NCBI RefSeq assembly: GCF_040451425.1
Contig: NZ_CP144374.1
Span: 868,001 to 932,000, forward strand
DNA length: 64,000 nt
Source: Thermodesulfovibrio sp. 3462-1
GTDB lineage: Bacteria; Nitrospirota; Thermodesulfovibrionia; Thermodesulfovibrionales; Thermodesulfovibrionaceae
Direction of reading: 5' to 3'
Below, piece after piece: positions 9,733-18,057 of the stretch. The first letter of the stretch is position 1. Every line of letters begins with the position of its first letter. A model generated the notes under the pieces. That model searched no databases and was not told the DNA's origin. It saw nothing but the letters and a program-made list of their open reading frames with translations. The position numbers were made by a program, and so were the translations under genes.

Positions 9733-10662
9733 TTACGGTGGAGTTGAAATATTTTGCAAGATTGATGATATCACCTCTTGTTTTGATGTTTCCTCTTCTC
9801 TAAGTATAACGCGATGAGGCACCACAAAGGGAATCATTTCTTTTACATCTTCGGGAATTACATAGTCTCTTCCACTAAAATATGCATAGGCTTTTGCAGT
9901 AACAGTAATTGCCAGAGCAGCTCTTGTAGAAATGCCTAAAAGAATTCGGCTATCCTGTCTTGTAGCGTGAGCAAAATCAATAATCCAGTTAATGATTTTT
10001 TCAGAGATATAAATCTGCTTTATTTCATTCTGAATTTTTATTATTTCTTCTTTTTCAATGGCAGGACTAAGTTTATATAAATTTTCTCTTGAACTTCCTT
10101 CTTTAAGAATTTGCTTTTCTGATTCCCTGTCTGGATAACCAATGCTTATTTTCATCATAAATCTGTCAAGCTGGCTTTCAGGCAGAGGAAATGTTCCATA
10201 AATTTCAATTGGATTCTGGGTTGCGATTACAAAAAATGGCTTTGGAAGTTTAAAGGTTTTTCCATCAACTGTAACCTGTTCTTCTGCCATTGCTTCAAGA
10301 AGAGCAGACTGAGTTTTTGGTGTTGCCCTGTTTATTTCGTCTACCAAAACAATGTTATTAAAAATTGGACCGGGTTTGAACTCAAAATCAGAAGTATTCT
10401 TACTGTAAATTGAAAGCCCTGTAATGTCTGTTGGAAGAAGATCATTTGTGCATTGAATTCTGCCAAAGCTTAAATTTAAAGCTTTTGACAGAGCGATAGC
10501 CAAAGAGGTTTTACCAAGTCCTGGAAAATCCTCTATAAGAAGATGCCCTTTTGAAAATATGGCAATTAAAGAAAGAATGATCGCCTTTTCTTTACCCTGA
10601 AGGCAACTTTGAAGATTTTCAACAACCTGAAGAATTTTTTGATTCTTTATTTTTCCAATCAT
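9733..10662 (-). CDS. MoxR-family AAA+ ATPase
   Basis: A 309-residue cytosolic AAA+ ATPase. Walker A is GLGKTSLA near residue 48, Walker B is VLVDEINRATPKTQSALLEAM, sensor-1 is FVIATQNPIE, followed by LPESQLDRFMM. MoxR ATPases act as chaperone-like factors maturing partner proteins, here probably the DUF58 and transglutaminase products encoded directly downstream. The ATG lies immediately after a strong hairpin (10663-10687) and has no conventional Shine-Dalgarno at normal spacing; the only purine-rich run (GAGGGGG) is buried in the 5' arm of that hairpin. Its stop codon overlaps the presumed coding start of the DUF58 gene. Confidence 0.94.
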   Translation of the reverse strand: MIGKIKNQKILQVVENLQSCLQGKEKAIILSLIAIFSKGHLLIEDFPGLGKTSLAIALSKALNLSFGRIQCTNDLLPTDITGLSIYSKNTSDFEFKPGPIFNNIVLVDEINRATPKTQSALLEAMAEEQVTVDGKTFKLPKPFFVIATQNPIEIYGTFPLPESQLDRFMMKISIGYPDRESEKQILKEGSSRENLYKLSPAIEKEEIIKIQNEIKQIYISEKIINWIIDFAHATRQDSRILLGISTRAALAITVTAKAYAYFSGRDYVIPEDVKEMIPFVVPHRVILREEETSKQEVISSILQNISTPP

Positions 10663-10687
10663 AAAGAGGGGGATTAACCCCCTCTTT
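10663..10687 (-). terminator. GC-rich hairpin between ppaC and moxR
   Basis: A perfect 10-bp stem (AAAGAGGGGG / CCCCCTCTTT) with a 5-base loop fills the gap between the ppaC stop and the moxR ATG. On the minus strand only three T follow before the ATG, so termination would be imperfect. The same hairpin holds the only Shine-Dalgarno-like run of moxR, so it could act as terminator, attenuator or translation control. Confidence 0.6.
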
Positions 10688-10691
10688 TATT

Positions 10692-11591
10692 TTAACCTTC
10701 CAGATAAACCTTTTCAACAGGTGGTGCTACCTGTTTTTTACGGGACATTACACCGGGGAGCCATACAGAAGGACCGCTTACTTTAACATTAAAGGCTTTT
10801 TCAATTATTGCAGAATTGCCAACATAATAAAGTTCTGTTCCTTCTTTTATAATGTCAGTTGCCATAAATATTACCATGTCATAGCCTTTGCTGTTTTTAA
10901 GCTCATTAAGATACTTAACAAATTCATCCTTGCGCTCATAAACTTCTTCAATATCAACAACTTCTGTCTGACCAATGCCAACTTTTTTACCCTTAAAGTC
11001 ATAATCTTTGAAGTCAACATGAACAACATCAGCAACTGGTTTCCCTTTAATGCTTGCCTTTGCCTTTTTGAGATCAACTCCAAATTTTGTAATGTCTGAA
11101 ACTCCTGCTACTTGGGCAAGCTCCTGAGCTATTTTTTTGTCTTCTTCAGTAGTTGTTGGAGATTTGAAGATAACTGTATCAGAGAGAATTGCACTTAGAA
11201 GCAATCCAGCATATGTTTTGTTTGCTTTTACTTCATTGGGAAACATTTTTGCAATAACTGTTGCTGTGCTTCCAACAGGCTCAACATGAATAAAGATTGG
11301 ATCAGGATAATTAAAATTCATCTTGTGATGGTCAATGATTGCAAGTATTTTTTCTGCTCCATCAACCCTCTGACCAGGCTCATTATGATCCACTAATACA
11401 AGTGTTTTACCAGAGGCATTTTCTAAAATTTCAGGTGCAGCAACTCCAAATTGTTTTAATGCAAACTCTGTTTCTTCATTAATTGGTCCTGCTGTTGCTG
11501 GCTTGTAACCTTTAATCCCTGCATAAACAATCGCTGAACACACTGTGTCTGTGTCTGGTGCCTTATGGCCGATGACATAAATATCACTCAT
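10692..11591 (-). CDS. ppaC: Manganese-dependent inorganic pyrophosphatase (family II)
   Basis: A 299-residue DHH-superfamily phosphoesterase that hydrolyses pyrophosphate. Metal-binding motifs are visible: VIGHKAPDTDTVCSA near the N terminus, VLVDHNEPG (~residue 68) and the DHH motif IIDHHKMNF (~90). The C-terminal DHHA2 domain carries the substrate-binding SRKKQ segment near the end. It has no CBS or DRTGG regulatory insert. It has a good Shine-Dalgarno (AAGGAGGGG) and stands between folK and moxR on the same strand, with a hairpin after its stop. In a sulfate reducer such an enzyme would help pull ATP sulfurylase forward, an inference from physiology rather than from the sequence. Confidence 0.94.
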   Translation of the reverse strand: MSDIYVIGHKAPDTDTVCSAIVYAGIKGYKPATAGPINEETEFALKQFGVAAPEILENASGKTLVLVDHNEPGQRVDGAEKILAIIDHHKMNFNYPDPIFIHVEPVGSTATVIAKMFPNEVKANKTYAGLLLSAILSDTVIFKSPTTTEEDKKIAQELAQVAGVSDITKFGVDLKKAKASIKGKPVADVVHVDFKDYDFKGKKVGIGQTEVVDIEEVYERKDEFVKYLNELKNSKGYDMVIFMATDIIKEGTELYYVGNSAIIEKAFNVKVSGPSVWLPGVMSRKKQVAPPVEKVYLEG

Positions 11592-11690
11592 AGTTTTCCC
11601 CTCCTTAAAATTTTTTTAAAATTGTAAAATTTTGACAATTTCAACAGCAAAATGTCAAGAAAAAAGCCATTAAAATTTAAAATAGAATTA

Positions 11691-12143
11691 TTAAAGATTG
11701 TCAAACAGCTCTTTTATTGTTAAACCCAAAACAGGATGAACAAAATCCGGAGCTATTTCTACCAGTGGTTTTAAGACAAAGTATCTTTTATGCATCAATG
11801 GATGAGGAATATTCAGGTTTTCACTTTCATAGATAAGATTATCGTAAAAAATGATGTCTATGTCTATGATTCTTGGACCATATTTTATTGTGCTCTTACG
11901 TCCCATTTGTTTTTCAATTTTTTTAATTAATTGAAGAAGTTCCCGAGGATCAAAATCAGTAAATGCTTCAACAGCCATGTTTGCAAAATCTGGCTGATTT
12001 TTAAATCCCCAAGGTTTTGTAATATAAATGGAAGATTTTTTATTAATAATCAACCCTGACTGTTCAAGAATGGCAATAGCCTGAAGACAGTTTTTTTCCT
12101 TTTCACCGATATTTGAGCCTATAGAAAGAAAAACTCTATGCAT
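11691..12143 (-). CDS. folK: 2-amino-4-hydroxy-6-hydroxymethyldihydropteridine diphosphokinase
   Basis: A 150-residue pyrophosphokinase of folate synthesis that transfers diphosphate from ATP to 6-hydroxymethyl-dihydropterin. Typical signatures are FLSIGSNIGEKEKN at the N terminus, SSIYITKPWGFKNQPDF, and the GPRIIDIDIIFYD metal-binding segment near residue 90, followed by IPHPLMHKRYFVL. Length is normal. No Shine-Dalgarno is evident before the ATG. It is divergent from the OsmC gene, with the start codons about 50 bases apart. No other folate gene is nearby. Confidence 0.94.
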   Translation of the reverse strand: MHRVFLSIGSNIGEKEKNCLQAIAILEQSGLIINKKSSIYITKPWGFKNQPDFANMAVEAFTDFDPRELLQLIKKIEKQMGRKSTIKYGPRIIDIDIIFYDNLIYESENLNIPHPLMHKRYFVLKPLVEIAPDFVHPVLGLTIKELFDNL

Positions 12144-12193
12144 TAAAAATTATTTTAATGGTAAAATTAAAAAAATTCATCAAGGAGGATTTT

Positions 12194-12616
12194 ATGCTTA
12201 AGGCAAAGGTAAAATGGGCAGGGGGATTACAGTTTGTAGGACAATCTGGCACAGGTCATGCTATTGTTATGGATGGAAGTCCAGATTATGGTGGTGAAAA
12301 TACAGGGATGCGTCCAATGGAGCTATTGCTTGTTGGATTGGGAGGATGCAGTGGCATGGATATTGCTTCAATTCTTGCAAAGAAAAAGCAGGATGTAAGA
12401 GATATAGAGATAAATATTCAAGGGAAGCAGGCTGAAGAATATCCAAAAAGATTTACTGAAATAGAAATTGAATTTATCATTAAAGGGAAAAATCTTTCAG
12501 AAGAGGCTGTAAAAAGAGCTGTTCAACTGAGCATGGAAAAATACTGCTCTGTTAAGGCAACTTTAGAGCATTCGGCAAAGATAATTCATTCATACAAAAT
12601 TGTTAATGTAGATTAA
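12194..12616 (+). CDS. OsmC/Ohr family protein
   Basis: A 140-residue OsmC-fold protein, a family of thiol-dependent peroxidases acting on organic hydroperoxides. The two conserved cysteines are in GLGGCSGMD (~residue 55) and EKYCSVKATL (~120), with the GMRPMELLL helix start between strands. I start it at the ATG at 12194 because AAGGAGG lies 6-7 bases upstream; an open frame continues upstream to 12158 without a ribosome-binding site. Its stop overlaps the end of the convergent hypD gene by 4 bases. The exact substrate cannot be told from sequence. Confidence 0.88.
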   Translation: MLKAKVKWAGGLQFVGQSGTGHAIVMDGSPDYGGENTGMRPMELLLVGLGGCSGMDIASILAKKKQDVRDIEINIQGKQAEEYPKRFTEIEIEFIIKGKNLSEEAVKRAVQLSMEKYCSVKATLEHSAKIIHSYKIVNVD

Positions 12617-13671
12617 TTTCCTCCATATTTATAATAGGCTGCACAGCTTCCTTCTGAGCTGACCATGCATGCTCCAACAGGATTCTGAGGAGTGCAGATT
12701 TTTCCAAATAAAGGACATTCAGGTGGGAGTTTAACTCCTCTCAGGACAGCTCCACATTGACATCCTTTTGGTTCCTTTGAGTTGATTGGAGGAATATCAA
12801 AAACTTTTTCAGCATCTCTATGTGAATACTCTTTCTTAAGTTTAAGACCACTCTTAGGAATTACTCCAATGCCTCGCCAGTTGCTATCAAATGGTTCAAA
12901 ATACATGTTTATAAATTCAATTGCCTTTGGATTACCTTCCGGTTTTACAGCATCTTTATACTGTATCTCTATTCTTGGGTCATCTTCTAAAATTTGTTTC
13001 AGTAACATAGTTATTGCCTGCAAAATATCATCGGCATCAAATCCTGTGATTACGCAAGCTTTTTTGTATTTTGATACAATAAATTCATATGGTTTACTCC
13101 CAATTATTGTGCTTACATGACCCGGGAGAATAAACCCATCAAGTTTGAGTTCCTTTGTATTTACCAGAACTTCAAGTGCTGGTGGAACTAATTTATGAAC
13201 TGAATAAATGTAAAAATTGTCAATTTTTTTGTCTTCTGCAACGGCAACTGTAGCTGCTATAAGAGGTGAGGTTGTTTCAAATCCTACTGCAAAAAATACT
13301 ATTTTTTTATCTTTATTTTCCTGAGCAATTTTTAATGCATCCAATGGGGAGTAAACCATTCGAACATCAGCTCCTTCAGCTTTTGCTTTATAAAGAGAGC
13401 CATCGCTTCCCGGCACCCTCATCATATCTCCAAAGGTTGTAAGAATCACATTGGGCTGTTTTGCGATGTAAAGCATTCTGTCAATGTCTTGTATTGGAGT
13501 TACGCAAACAGGACATCCAGGACCACTCAGCAGTTTTATATTTGAAGGGATCAAACTTCTTATGCCATGTCTGAATATTGATACTGTATGAGTTCCACAG
13601 ACTTCCATTAGATTTATCTGTCTTTGGATTTTTTTTGATAGTTTTTCAATTGTTTCAATAAATTCTTTCAA
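12613..13671 (-). CDS. hypD: Hydrogenase formation protein HypD
   Basis: A 352-residue iron-sulfur scaffold protein on which, with HypC, the Fe(CN)2CO cofactor of [NiFe]-hydrogenases is assembled. Key signatures are MEVCGTHTVSIFRHGI near residue 22, GPGCPVCVTP near 55, and a C-terminal cysteine cluster (CQCGAVLRG, CPLFGKICTP) that binds the 4Fe-4S cluster. It is complete. It overlaps the gene upstream by 4 bases and so is the second gene of a two-gene unit. The other hyp genes (A, B, C, E, F) are absent from the window. Its presence implies that the organism makes or made a [NiFe]-hydrogenase. Confidence 0.96.
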   Translation of the reverse strand: MKEFIETIEKLSKKIQRQINLMEVCGTHTVSIFRHGIRSLIPSNIKLLSGPGCPVCVTPIQDIDRMLYIAKQPNVILTTFGDMMRVPGSDGSLYKAKAEGADVRMVYSPLDALKIAQENKDKKIVFFAVGFETTSPLIAATVAVAEDKKIDNFYIYSVHKLVPPALEVLVNTKELKLDGFILPGHVSTIIGSKPYEFIVSKYKKACVITGFDADDILQAITMLLKQILEDDPRIEIQYKDAVKPEGNPKAIEFINMYFEPFDSNWRGIGVIPKSGLKLKKEYSHRDAEKVFDIPPINSKEPKGCQCGAVLRGVKLPPECPLFGKICTPQNPVGACMVSSEGSCAAYYKYGGN

Positions 13672-14702
13672 TTTATTCCTCCTTCAAATATTTTATCAGT
13701 TAGAGTTTTAACTCCATCAAAGCCTTGCAATTTAAAAATTTCCAGTATTTGTTTATGATTATTCTTCCATCTGTTAAACTCTATATTTCTTATTTCTTCA
13801 ATTTTCTGCCAGTCCTCTGAGATGAGTGCTTGTTGTATCTGCAAAAAAACATTGTTAAGTATCTTCTTTTGATAAGCACCTTGCGTAAGTATGTATAAAC
13901 TGAGAAGCTCTTTATTTCTTTCAAGAGAGGCTTTATGCACAGGTCCTTTTTCTGAGAAATCAGCAACAAAGTCTAAAATTCCTCTTAAGATATGTTCTGT
14001 TTTTGAATTATCACATTTTTTTATCATTTCATTCCAGCAAGAGGAATTCAATTCCTGTTCTGCTATTTCGTGATAAAGGACTATTTTTGAATATGTATCA
14101 ATAATCTTTTGAAATTCCTTAGAAGAAATTTGATATTCATGGAAAATTCCAGATTTTAAGAGAAATTCATGACTGTTTTTCCCCCTCCAGCTCTGCAAAT
14201 TTTCCCATAACCTGTATTTTATATCTGTTAATCTTATGAAAACTGTATGACCAACACTCATCCCTGGCGAGGAAAAGATATCTCTTACAATTTCTTTTTC
14301 AATGAAATAAACATCATACCCCTCAACTTTTTCAAATCTGTGAATTAAGCCAATAAAAAAGCTCGGTTTCATAAATAAGGCAAAACCAGCTCCGTAAACA
14401 AAGCCATTGTTTACAATAATGCTGTTTATTTCTTCAATATCGAAGGGTGAATAAAATTTACCATTAATTTGAACTGGAATTAAAGAGGCATTTTCAAGCT
14501 TTTTCCAGACTGCTTCTTTTCTTTCAATCCACGGAAGTATCTCATCATTGCTTATCCTATCCCATGGTTCAAGTCCTCTTTCAATTTTGAAAAGCTCTCT
14601 AAGACGAAGTAGTAGTGTGCAGATTGAAAAATAACCCCAGTAATTGGCATCTGACACATCGCAATTAAAACTTACTGTTTTTAAAAAATCTGGATTTAAC
14701 AT
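13668..14702 (-). CDS. Conserved hypothetical protein (possible Sfum_1244-type family)
   Basis: A 344-residue, mostly helical soluble protein with no signal peptide. The N terminus (FNCDVSDANYWGYFSICTLL, then GLEPWDRI and LPWIERKEAVWKKLE) faintly recalls proteins labelled Sfum_1244 family in syntrophic and sulfate-reducing bacteria; this is from memory. No catalytic motif is recognisable. It contains a possible metal-binding patch (YHEIAEQELNSSCWNEM, ~residue 205-222). It is the first gene of a unit with hypD (4-base overlap), so a link to hydrogenase maturation is possible but unproven. An extended -10 (TGG-TATGAT) lies 6 bases before the ATG and there is no Shine-Dalgarno. Confidence 0.7.
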   Translation of the reverse strand: MLNPDFLKTVSFNCDVSDANYWGYFSICTLLLRLRELFKIERGLEPWDRISNDEILPWIERKEAVWKKLENASLIPVQINGKFYSPFDIEEINSIIVNNGFVYGAGFALFMKPSFFIGLIHRFEKVEGYDVYFIEKEIVRDIFSSPGMSVGHTVFIRLTDIKYRLWENLQSWRGKNSHEFLLKSGIFHEYQISSKEFQKIIDTYSKIVLYHEIAEQELNSSCWNEMIKKCDNSKTEHILRGILDFVADFSEKGPVHKASLERNKELLSLYILTQGAYQKKILNNVFLQIQQALISEDWQKIEEIRNIEFNRWKNNHKQILEIFKLQGFDGVKTLTDKIFEGGIN

Positions 14703-14708
14703 AGTTTT

Positions 14709-14717
14709 ATCATACCA
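14709..14717 (-). promoter_or_regulatory. Extended -10 promoter of the hypothetical gene/hypD unit
   Basis: The minus strand reads TGG TATGAT followed by exactly six bases (AAAACT) and the ATG at 14702. An extended -10 this close to the start codon predicts a leaderless transcript. Confidence 0.5.
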
Positions 14718-14733
14718 TATTGGAAGGTTTTTC

Positions 14734-14763
14734 TTGAATTAATGAGTTACGGTATTTTAAGAT
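14734..14763 (+). promoter_or_regulatory. Candidate secA promoter (leaderless-type)
   Basis: TTGAAT (14734-14739), an 18-base spacer and TAAGAT (14758-14763) are followed by six bases and the secA ATG. No Shine-Dalgarno lies between. The first transcribed base would be at or near the start codon. Confidence 0.45.
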
Positions 14764-14769
14764 ACATTT

Positions 14770-17412
14770 ATGGTAAAAATTCTGGAAAAAATTTTTGGAA
14801 CAAAGAATGAAAGAGAACTTAAAAGATATTTCAAAATCGTTGAGGAAATCAATGCAATTGAGCCTGAAATTTCCAAGCTTTCCGATGAAGCATTAAAAGC
14901 TAAAACTGAAGAATTTAAAGAAAGACTTTCAAAAGGTGAATCCCTTGATGATCTCTTAAGAGAAGCCTTTGCAGTAGTCAGGGAAGTTGCAAAAAGAACT
15001 CTTGGAATGCGCCATTTTGATGTTCAGCTTGTGGGTGGAATTGTGCTTCACGAGGGCAAAATTGCAGAAATGAAAACAGGAGAAGGTAAAACCCTTGTTG
15101 CAACTCTGGCTGCATATTTAAATGCGCTGGAAGGCAAAGGTGTTCATGTTGTGACAGTTAATGATTATCTTGCAAGAAGAGATGTTCAGTGGATGGGGCC
15201 AATTTATAATTTTTTAGGGCTTAGTGTTGGTGTAATTCAGCCTGATGCCTCATTTGTTTATGATCCCACTTACAGAGTTGCTGATAAACGCTTTGACAGG
15301 CTTCGCCCTTGCAGTAAAAAACAAGCCTATGCTGCAGACATTACCTATGGAACAAATAATGAATTCGGTTTTGACTATCTCAGAGACAATATGGTTTACA
15401 ATGTTGATGAACTCTGTCAGAGAGAGCTTAACTATGCAATTGTTGATGAAGTTGACAGTATTCTCATAGATGAAGCAAGAACACCTCTTATTATTTCAGG
15501 CCCTTCAGAAGAATCAACGGATATTTACTACGCTGTAAATAGAATTATCAAATACCTGAAACCTGATGAAGACTTCAAACTTGATGAAAAGCTAAAGACA
15601 GTGGTTCTTACAGAGCAGGGTTCTCGTAAATCGGAAAAACTACTTGGAATAGACAATCTCTATGATCCTTCTAATATTCAGATAGTGCATCATATTAATC
15701 AGGCTATAAGAGCTCATTACTTTTTTAAAAAAGATGTTGACTATGTTGTAAAAGATGGAAAAGTTATTATTGTTGATGAATTTACAGGAAGACTTCTTCC
15801 AGGAAGACGCTGGTCTGATGGGCTTCATCAGGCTATTGAGGCAAAGGAAGGATTAAAAATAGAGGCGGAAAATCAAACACTTGCTACAATAACCTTTCAG
15901 AATTACTTTAGAATGTATAAAAAACTTGCCGGAATGACAGGAACAGCCGACACAGAAGCAGCTGAGTTTGCAGAGATATACAATCTTGAAGTTGTCGTAA
16001 TTCCTACCCATAAACCTATGATAAGAATTGATTATCCAGATTCAGTCTATAAAACTGAAAAAGCAAAATACGAAGCAGTTGTAAGAGAAATTGAAGAATG
16101 TTATAAAACAGGAAGACCTGTGCTGGTTGGAACAACATCAATAGAAAAGTCTGAACTACTCAGTAGAATGCTTAAGAAAAAGGGAATTCCCCACAATGTT
16201 TTAAATGCCAAGTATCATGATAAAGAAGCTGAAATTGTTGCCCAGGCTGGAAGAATTGGTGCTGTAACAATTGCAACAAACATGGCAGGCAGAGGAACGG
16301 ATATACTTCTTGGTGGAAATCCTGAATTTCTGGCGAGGGAAATGCTTAATGGAAAAAACTACACTGAAGAAGAATTCACAGAGGCTTTAAAAAAAGCCAA
16401 GGAAATTTGCGAAAAAGAGCACGAAAAAGTTGTCTCACTTGGTGGTCTTCATATAATTGGTACAGAAAGACATGAATCCCGCAGAATTGACAATCAGCTA
16501 AGAGGTAGGGCAGGAAGACAGGGTGATCCTGGTTCTTCCCGTTTTTATCTTTCTCTTGAAGATGAACTTCTGAGGCTTTTTGGTGGAGAAAGACTTCAGA
16601 ATCTTATGCATTTTTTGAAAATTGAAGATGACACTCCAATAGAAAACAAAATGGTTTCAAAGGCAATTGAAAATGCTCAGAAAAGAGTGGAAGCCCACAA
16701 CTTTGATATAAGAAAACATCTGCTTAAATATGACGATGTTATGAACAGTCAGAGAAAAGAGATTTATTCTTTCAGAAAAGAAGTTCTTGAAAGTGAATCA
16801 TTGAAAGATAAAGTTTTTGAACTTCTTGAAATGGAAATTGATGAATTGGTTGATTTTTATTTATCTGAGCAAGATGAAGGGATTGAGAAACTTAAGGAGC
16901 AGATAAATGTAAGATTCGATATTGATGTTGATTTAAGCAATAAATCAAAAGAGGAAATAAAACAGTATCTCAATGAAAAACTTAAGGAAGCCTATGAGCA
17001 AAAGGAGTCAAAGGTTGGAACTCAATTGATGCGTGATGTGGAAAAGATGATTTTCCTTCATGTTATTGATACAAAGTGGAAGGATCATCTTCTTGCAATA
17101 GACCATATTAAAGAAGGGATTGGACTTAGAGGATATGCTCAAAAGGATCCTCTTGTAGAATATAAAAAAGAAGCTTTTGAACTTTTTGAGGAGATGTCAC
17201 GAAATATAATATCAGACATTCTTACAAGACTGTTTAAAATTCAGGTAAGGGAGGAATCTCAAGTTAAAGTTCAAAAGACACAAAAGATTCAAAGAAGCGG
17301 TGGAGATGGCGCGAATAGGCCAGTTGAAAAACCTAAAAAAATAGGACGGAACGATCCCTGTCCATGCGGTAGCGGCAAAAAATATAAAAAATGCTGCGGT
17401 AAAAATGCTTGA
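14770..17412 (+). CDS. secA: Preprotein translocase ATPase SecA
   Basis: An 880-residue motor ATPase that drives unfolded preproteins through SecYEG at the inner membrane. Walker A is TGEGKTL (residues 103-109), the DEAD-like Walker B is [15 protein letters not shown], followed by the preprotein cross-linking domain, the second motor domain ([33 protein letters not shown]) and the helical wing/scaffold domains. The C terminus carries the zinc-binding SEC-C motif ([16 protein letters not shown]), which contacts SecB and lipids. Length is normal. It is divergent from the hypD unit and has no Shine-Dalgarno. A 36-codon frame starts inside its stop region. Confidence 0.97.
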   Translation: MVKILEKIFGTKNERELKRYFKIVEEINAIEPEISKLSDEALKAKTEEFKERLSKGESLDDLLREAFAVVREVAKRTLGMRHFDVQLVGGIVLHEGKIAEMKTGEGKTLVATLAAYLNALEGKGVHVVTVNDYLARRDVQWMGPIYNFLGLSVGVIQPDASFVYDPTYRVADKRFDRLRPCSKKQAYAADITYGTNNEFGFDYLRDNMVYNVDELCQRELNYAIVDEVDSILIDEARTPLIISGPSEESTDIYYAVNRIIKYLKPDEDFKLDEKLKTVVLTEQGSRKSEKLLGIDNLYDPSNIQIVHHINQAIRAHYFFKKDVDYVVKDGKVIIVDEFTGRLLPGRRWSDGLHQAIEAKEGLKIEAENQTLATITFQNYFRMYKKLAGMTGTADTEAAEFAEIYNLEVVVIPTHKPMIRIDYPDSVYKTEKAKYEAVVREIEECYKTGRPVLVGTTSIEKSELLSRMLKKKGIPHNVLNAKYHDKEAEIVAQAGRIGAVTIATNMAGRGTDILLGGNPEFLAREMLNGKNYTEEEFTEALKKAKEICEKEHEKVVSLGGLHIIGTERHESRRIDNQLRGRAGRQGDPGSSRFYLSLEDELLRLFGGERLQNLMHFLKIEDDTPIENKMVSKAIENAQKRVEAHNFDIRKHLLKYDDVMNSQRKEIYSFRKEVLESESLKDKVFELLEMEIDELVDFYLSEQDEGIEKLKEQINVRFDIDVDLSNKSKEEIKQYLNEKLKEAYEQKESKVGTQLMRDVEKMIFLHVIDTKWKDHLLAIDHIKEGIGLRGYAQKDPLVEYKKEAFELFEEMSRNIISDILTRLFKIQVREESQVKVQKTQKIQRSGGDGANRPVEKPKKIGRNDPCPCGSGKKYKKCCGKNA

Positions 17413-17515
17413 TGAGGAACTGTATAAAATTTTGAGGAAAAATTTATCTGATATTGAAATTTTTATCAAAGAAATAAAAAATTTTATAGCAGCTTACAGG
17501 AATATTATTCATTAA
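17405..17515 (+). CDS. Possible 36-residue ORF coupled to secA
   Basis: An ATG at 17405 overlaps the last codons of secA in another frame and opens 36 codons ([19 protein letters not shown]...) ending TAA at 17515. The predicted peptide is a charged amphipathic helix. It overlaps the 3' end of the convergent cupin gene by 11 bases. It may be a coupled small protein, a remnant of a longer gene, or chance. There is no independent ribosome-binding site. Confidence 0.2.
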   Translation: MLDEELYKILRKNLSDIEIFIKEIKNFIAAYRNIIH

Positions 17516-17951
17516 TTTCAACAGGTTTATCCCGCTGAGAATCAACAATACATAGGAATCCAAAAGGCTCCTTAAAAGGATTAATTAGCTGATGTATCTC
17601 ATTAGGTGCTATGTAGAGTATATCAAGATATTTTAAAATGTAATTTTTTTTACCAAGACGCACTTTCCCTTTTCCCTTTAGACATATAACAACATGGGAA
17701 TGTTTATGATACTCAAGAGAGGAGCATCCACCAGGGGCTATTTCAAAATATCTAAGCTCAAATTTAATTGAATCAGATTTTATTAAAGGAAATCTTTCAA
17801 TAGAAATCCAGTTTCCCTTTTTATCTTTATATGGAAGGCTTTTTATTCCCTGCCATGCTCCATTTTTAAATCTAATTATTTTACTTTTTTTTATTTTTTT
17901 TACTGAAGGCAGTTCACAAAGATATTTTTGTTGCTTTTTTTTCTTATCCAT
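17505..17951 (-). CDS. Cupin-domain protein
   Basis: A 148-residue protein with a lysine-rich N terminus and a C-terminal single cupin barrel: the first motif is around GGCSSLEYHKHSHVVICLKGKGKVRLG (His residues as likely metal ligands) and the second is YIAPNEIHQLINP. Small cupins of this type bind a metal and a small ligand; the substrate is unknown. The start is the ATG at 17951. A longer open frame reaches 18059 but includes the AT-rich promoter region and runs into the chemoreceptor start, so I reject it. No Shine-Dalgarno is present; TATAAA lies six bases before the ATG. Confidence 0.8.
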   Translation of the reverse strand: MDKKKKQQKYLCELPSVKKIKKSKIIRFKNGAWQGIKSLPYKDKKGNWISIERFPLIKSDSIKFELRYFEIAPGGCSSLEYHKHSHVVICLKGKGKVRLGKKNYILKYLDILYIAPNEIHQLINPFKEPFGFLCIVDSQRDKPVEINE

Positions 17952-17957
17952 GTTATA

Positions 17958-17963
17958 TTTATA
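17958..17963 (-). promoter_or_regulatory. Candidate -10 box of the cupin gene (leaderless-type)
   Basis: The minus strand reads TATAAA, then six bases (TATAAC), then the ATG at 17951, with no Shine-Dalgarno. The surrounding sequence is very AT-rich, which lowers confidence. Confidence 0.35.
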
Positions 17964-18057
17964 TCCGTTATATATAATTATAGTCCAAATTTGAAAAATA
18001 TCCCAAATTATAAGATTATGAGACTGTGCAATAAAAAAGAAATAAAGGGGAGGGAGC

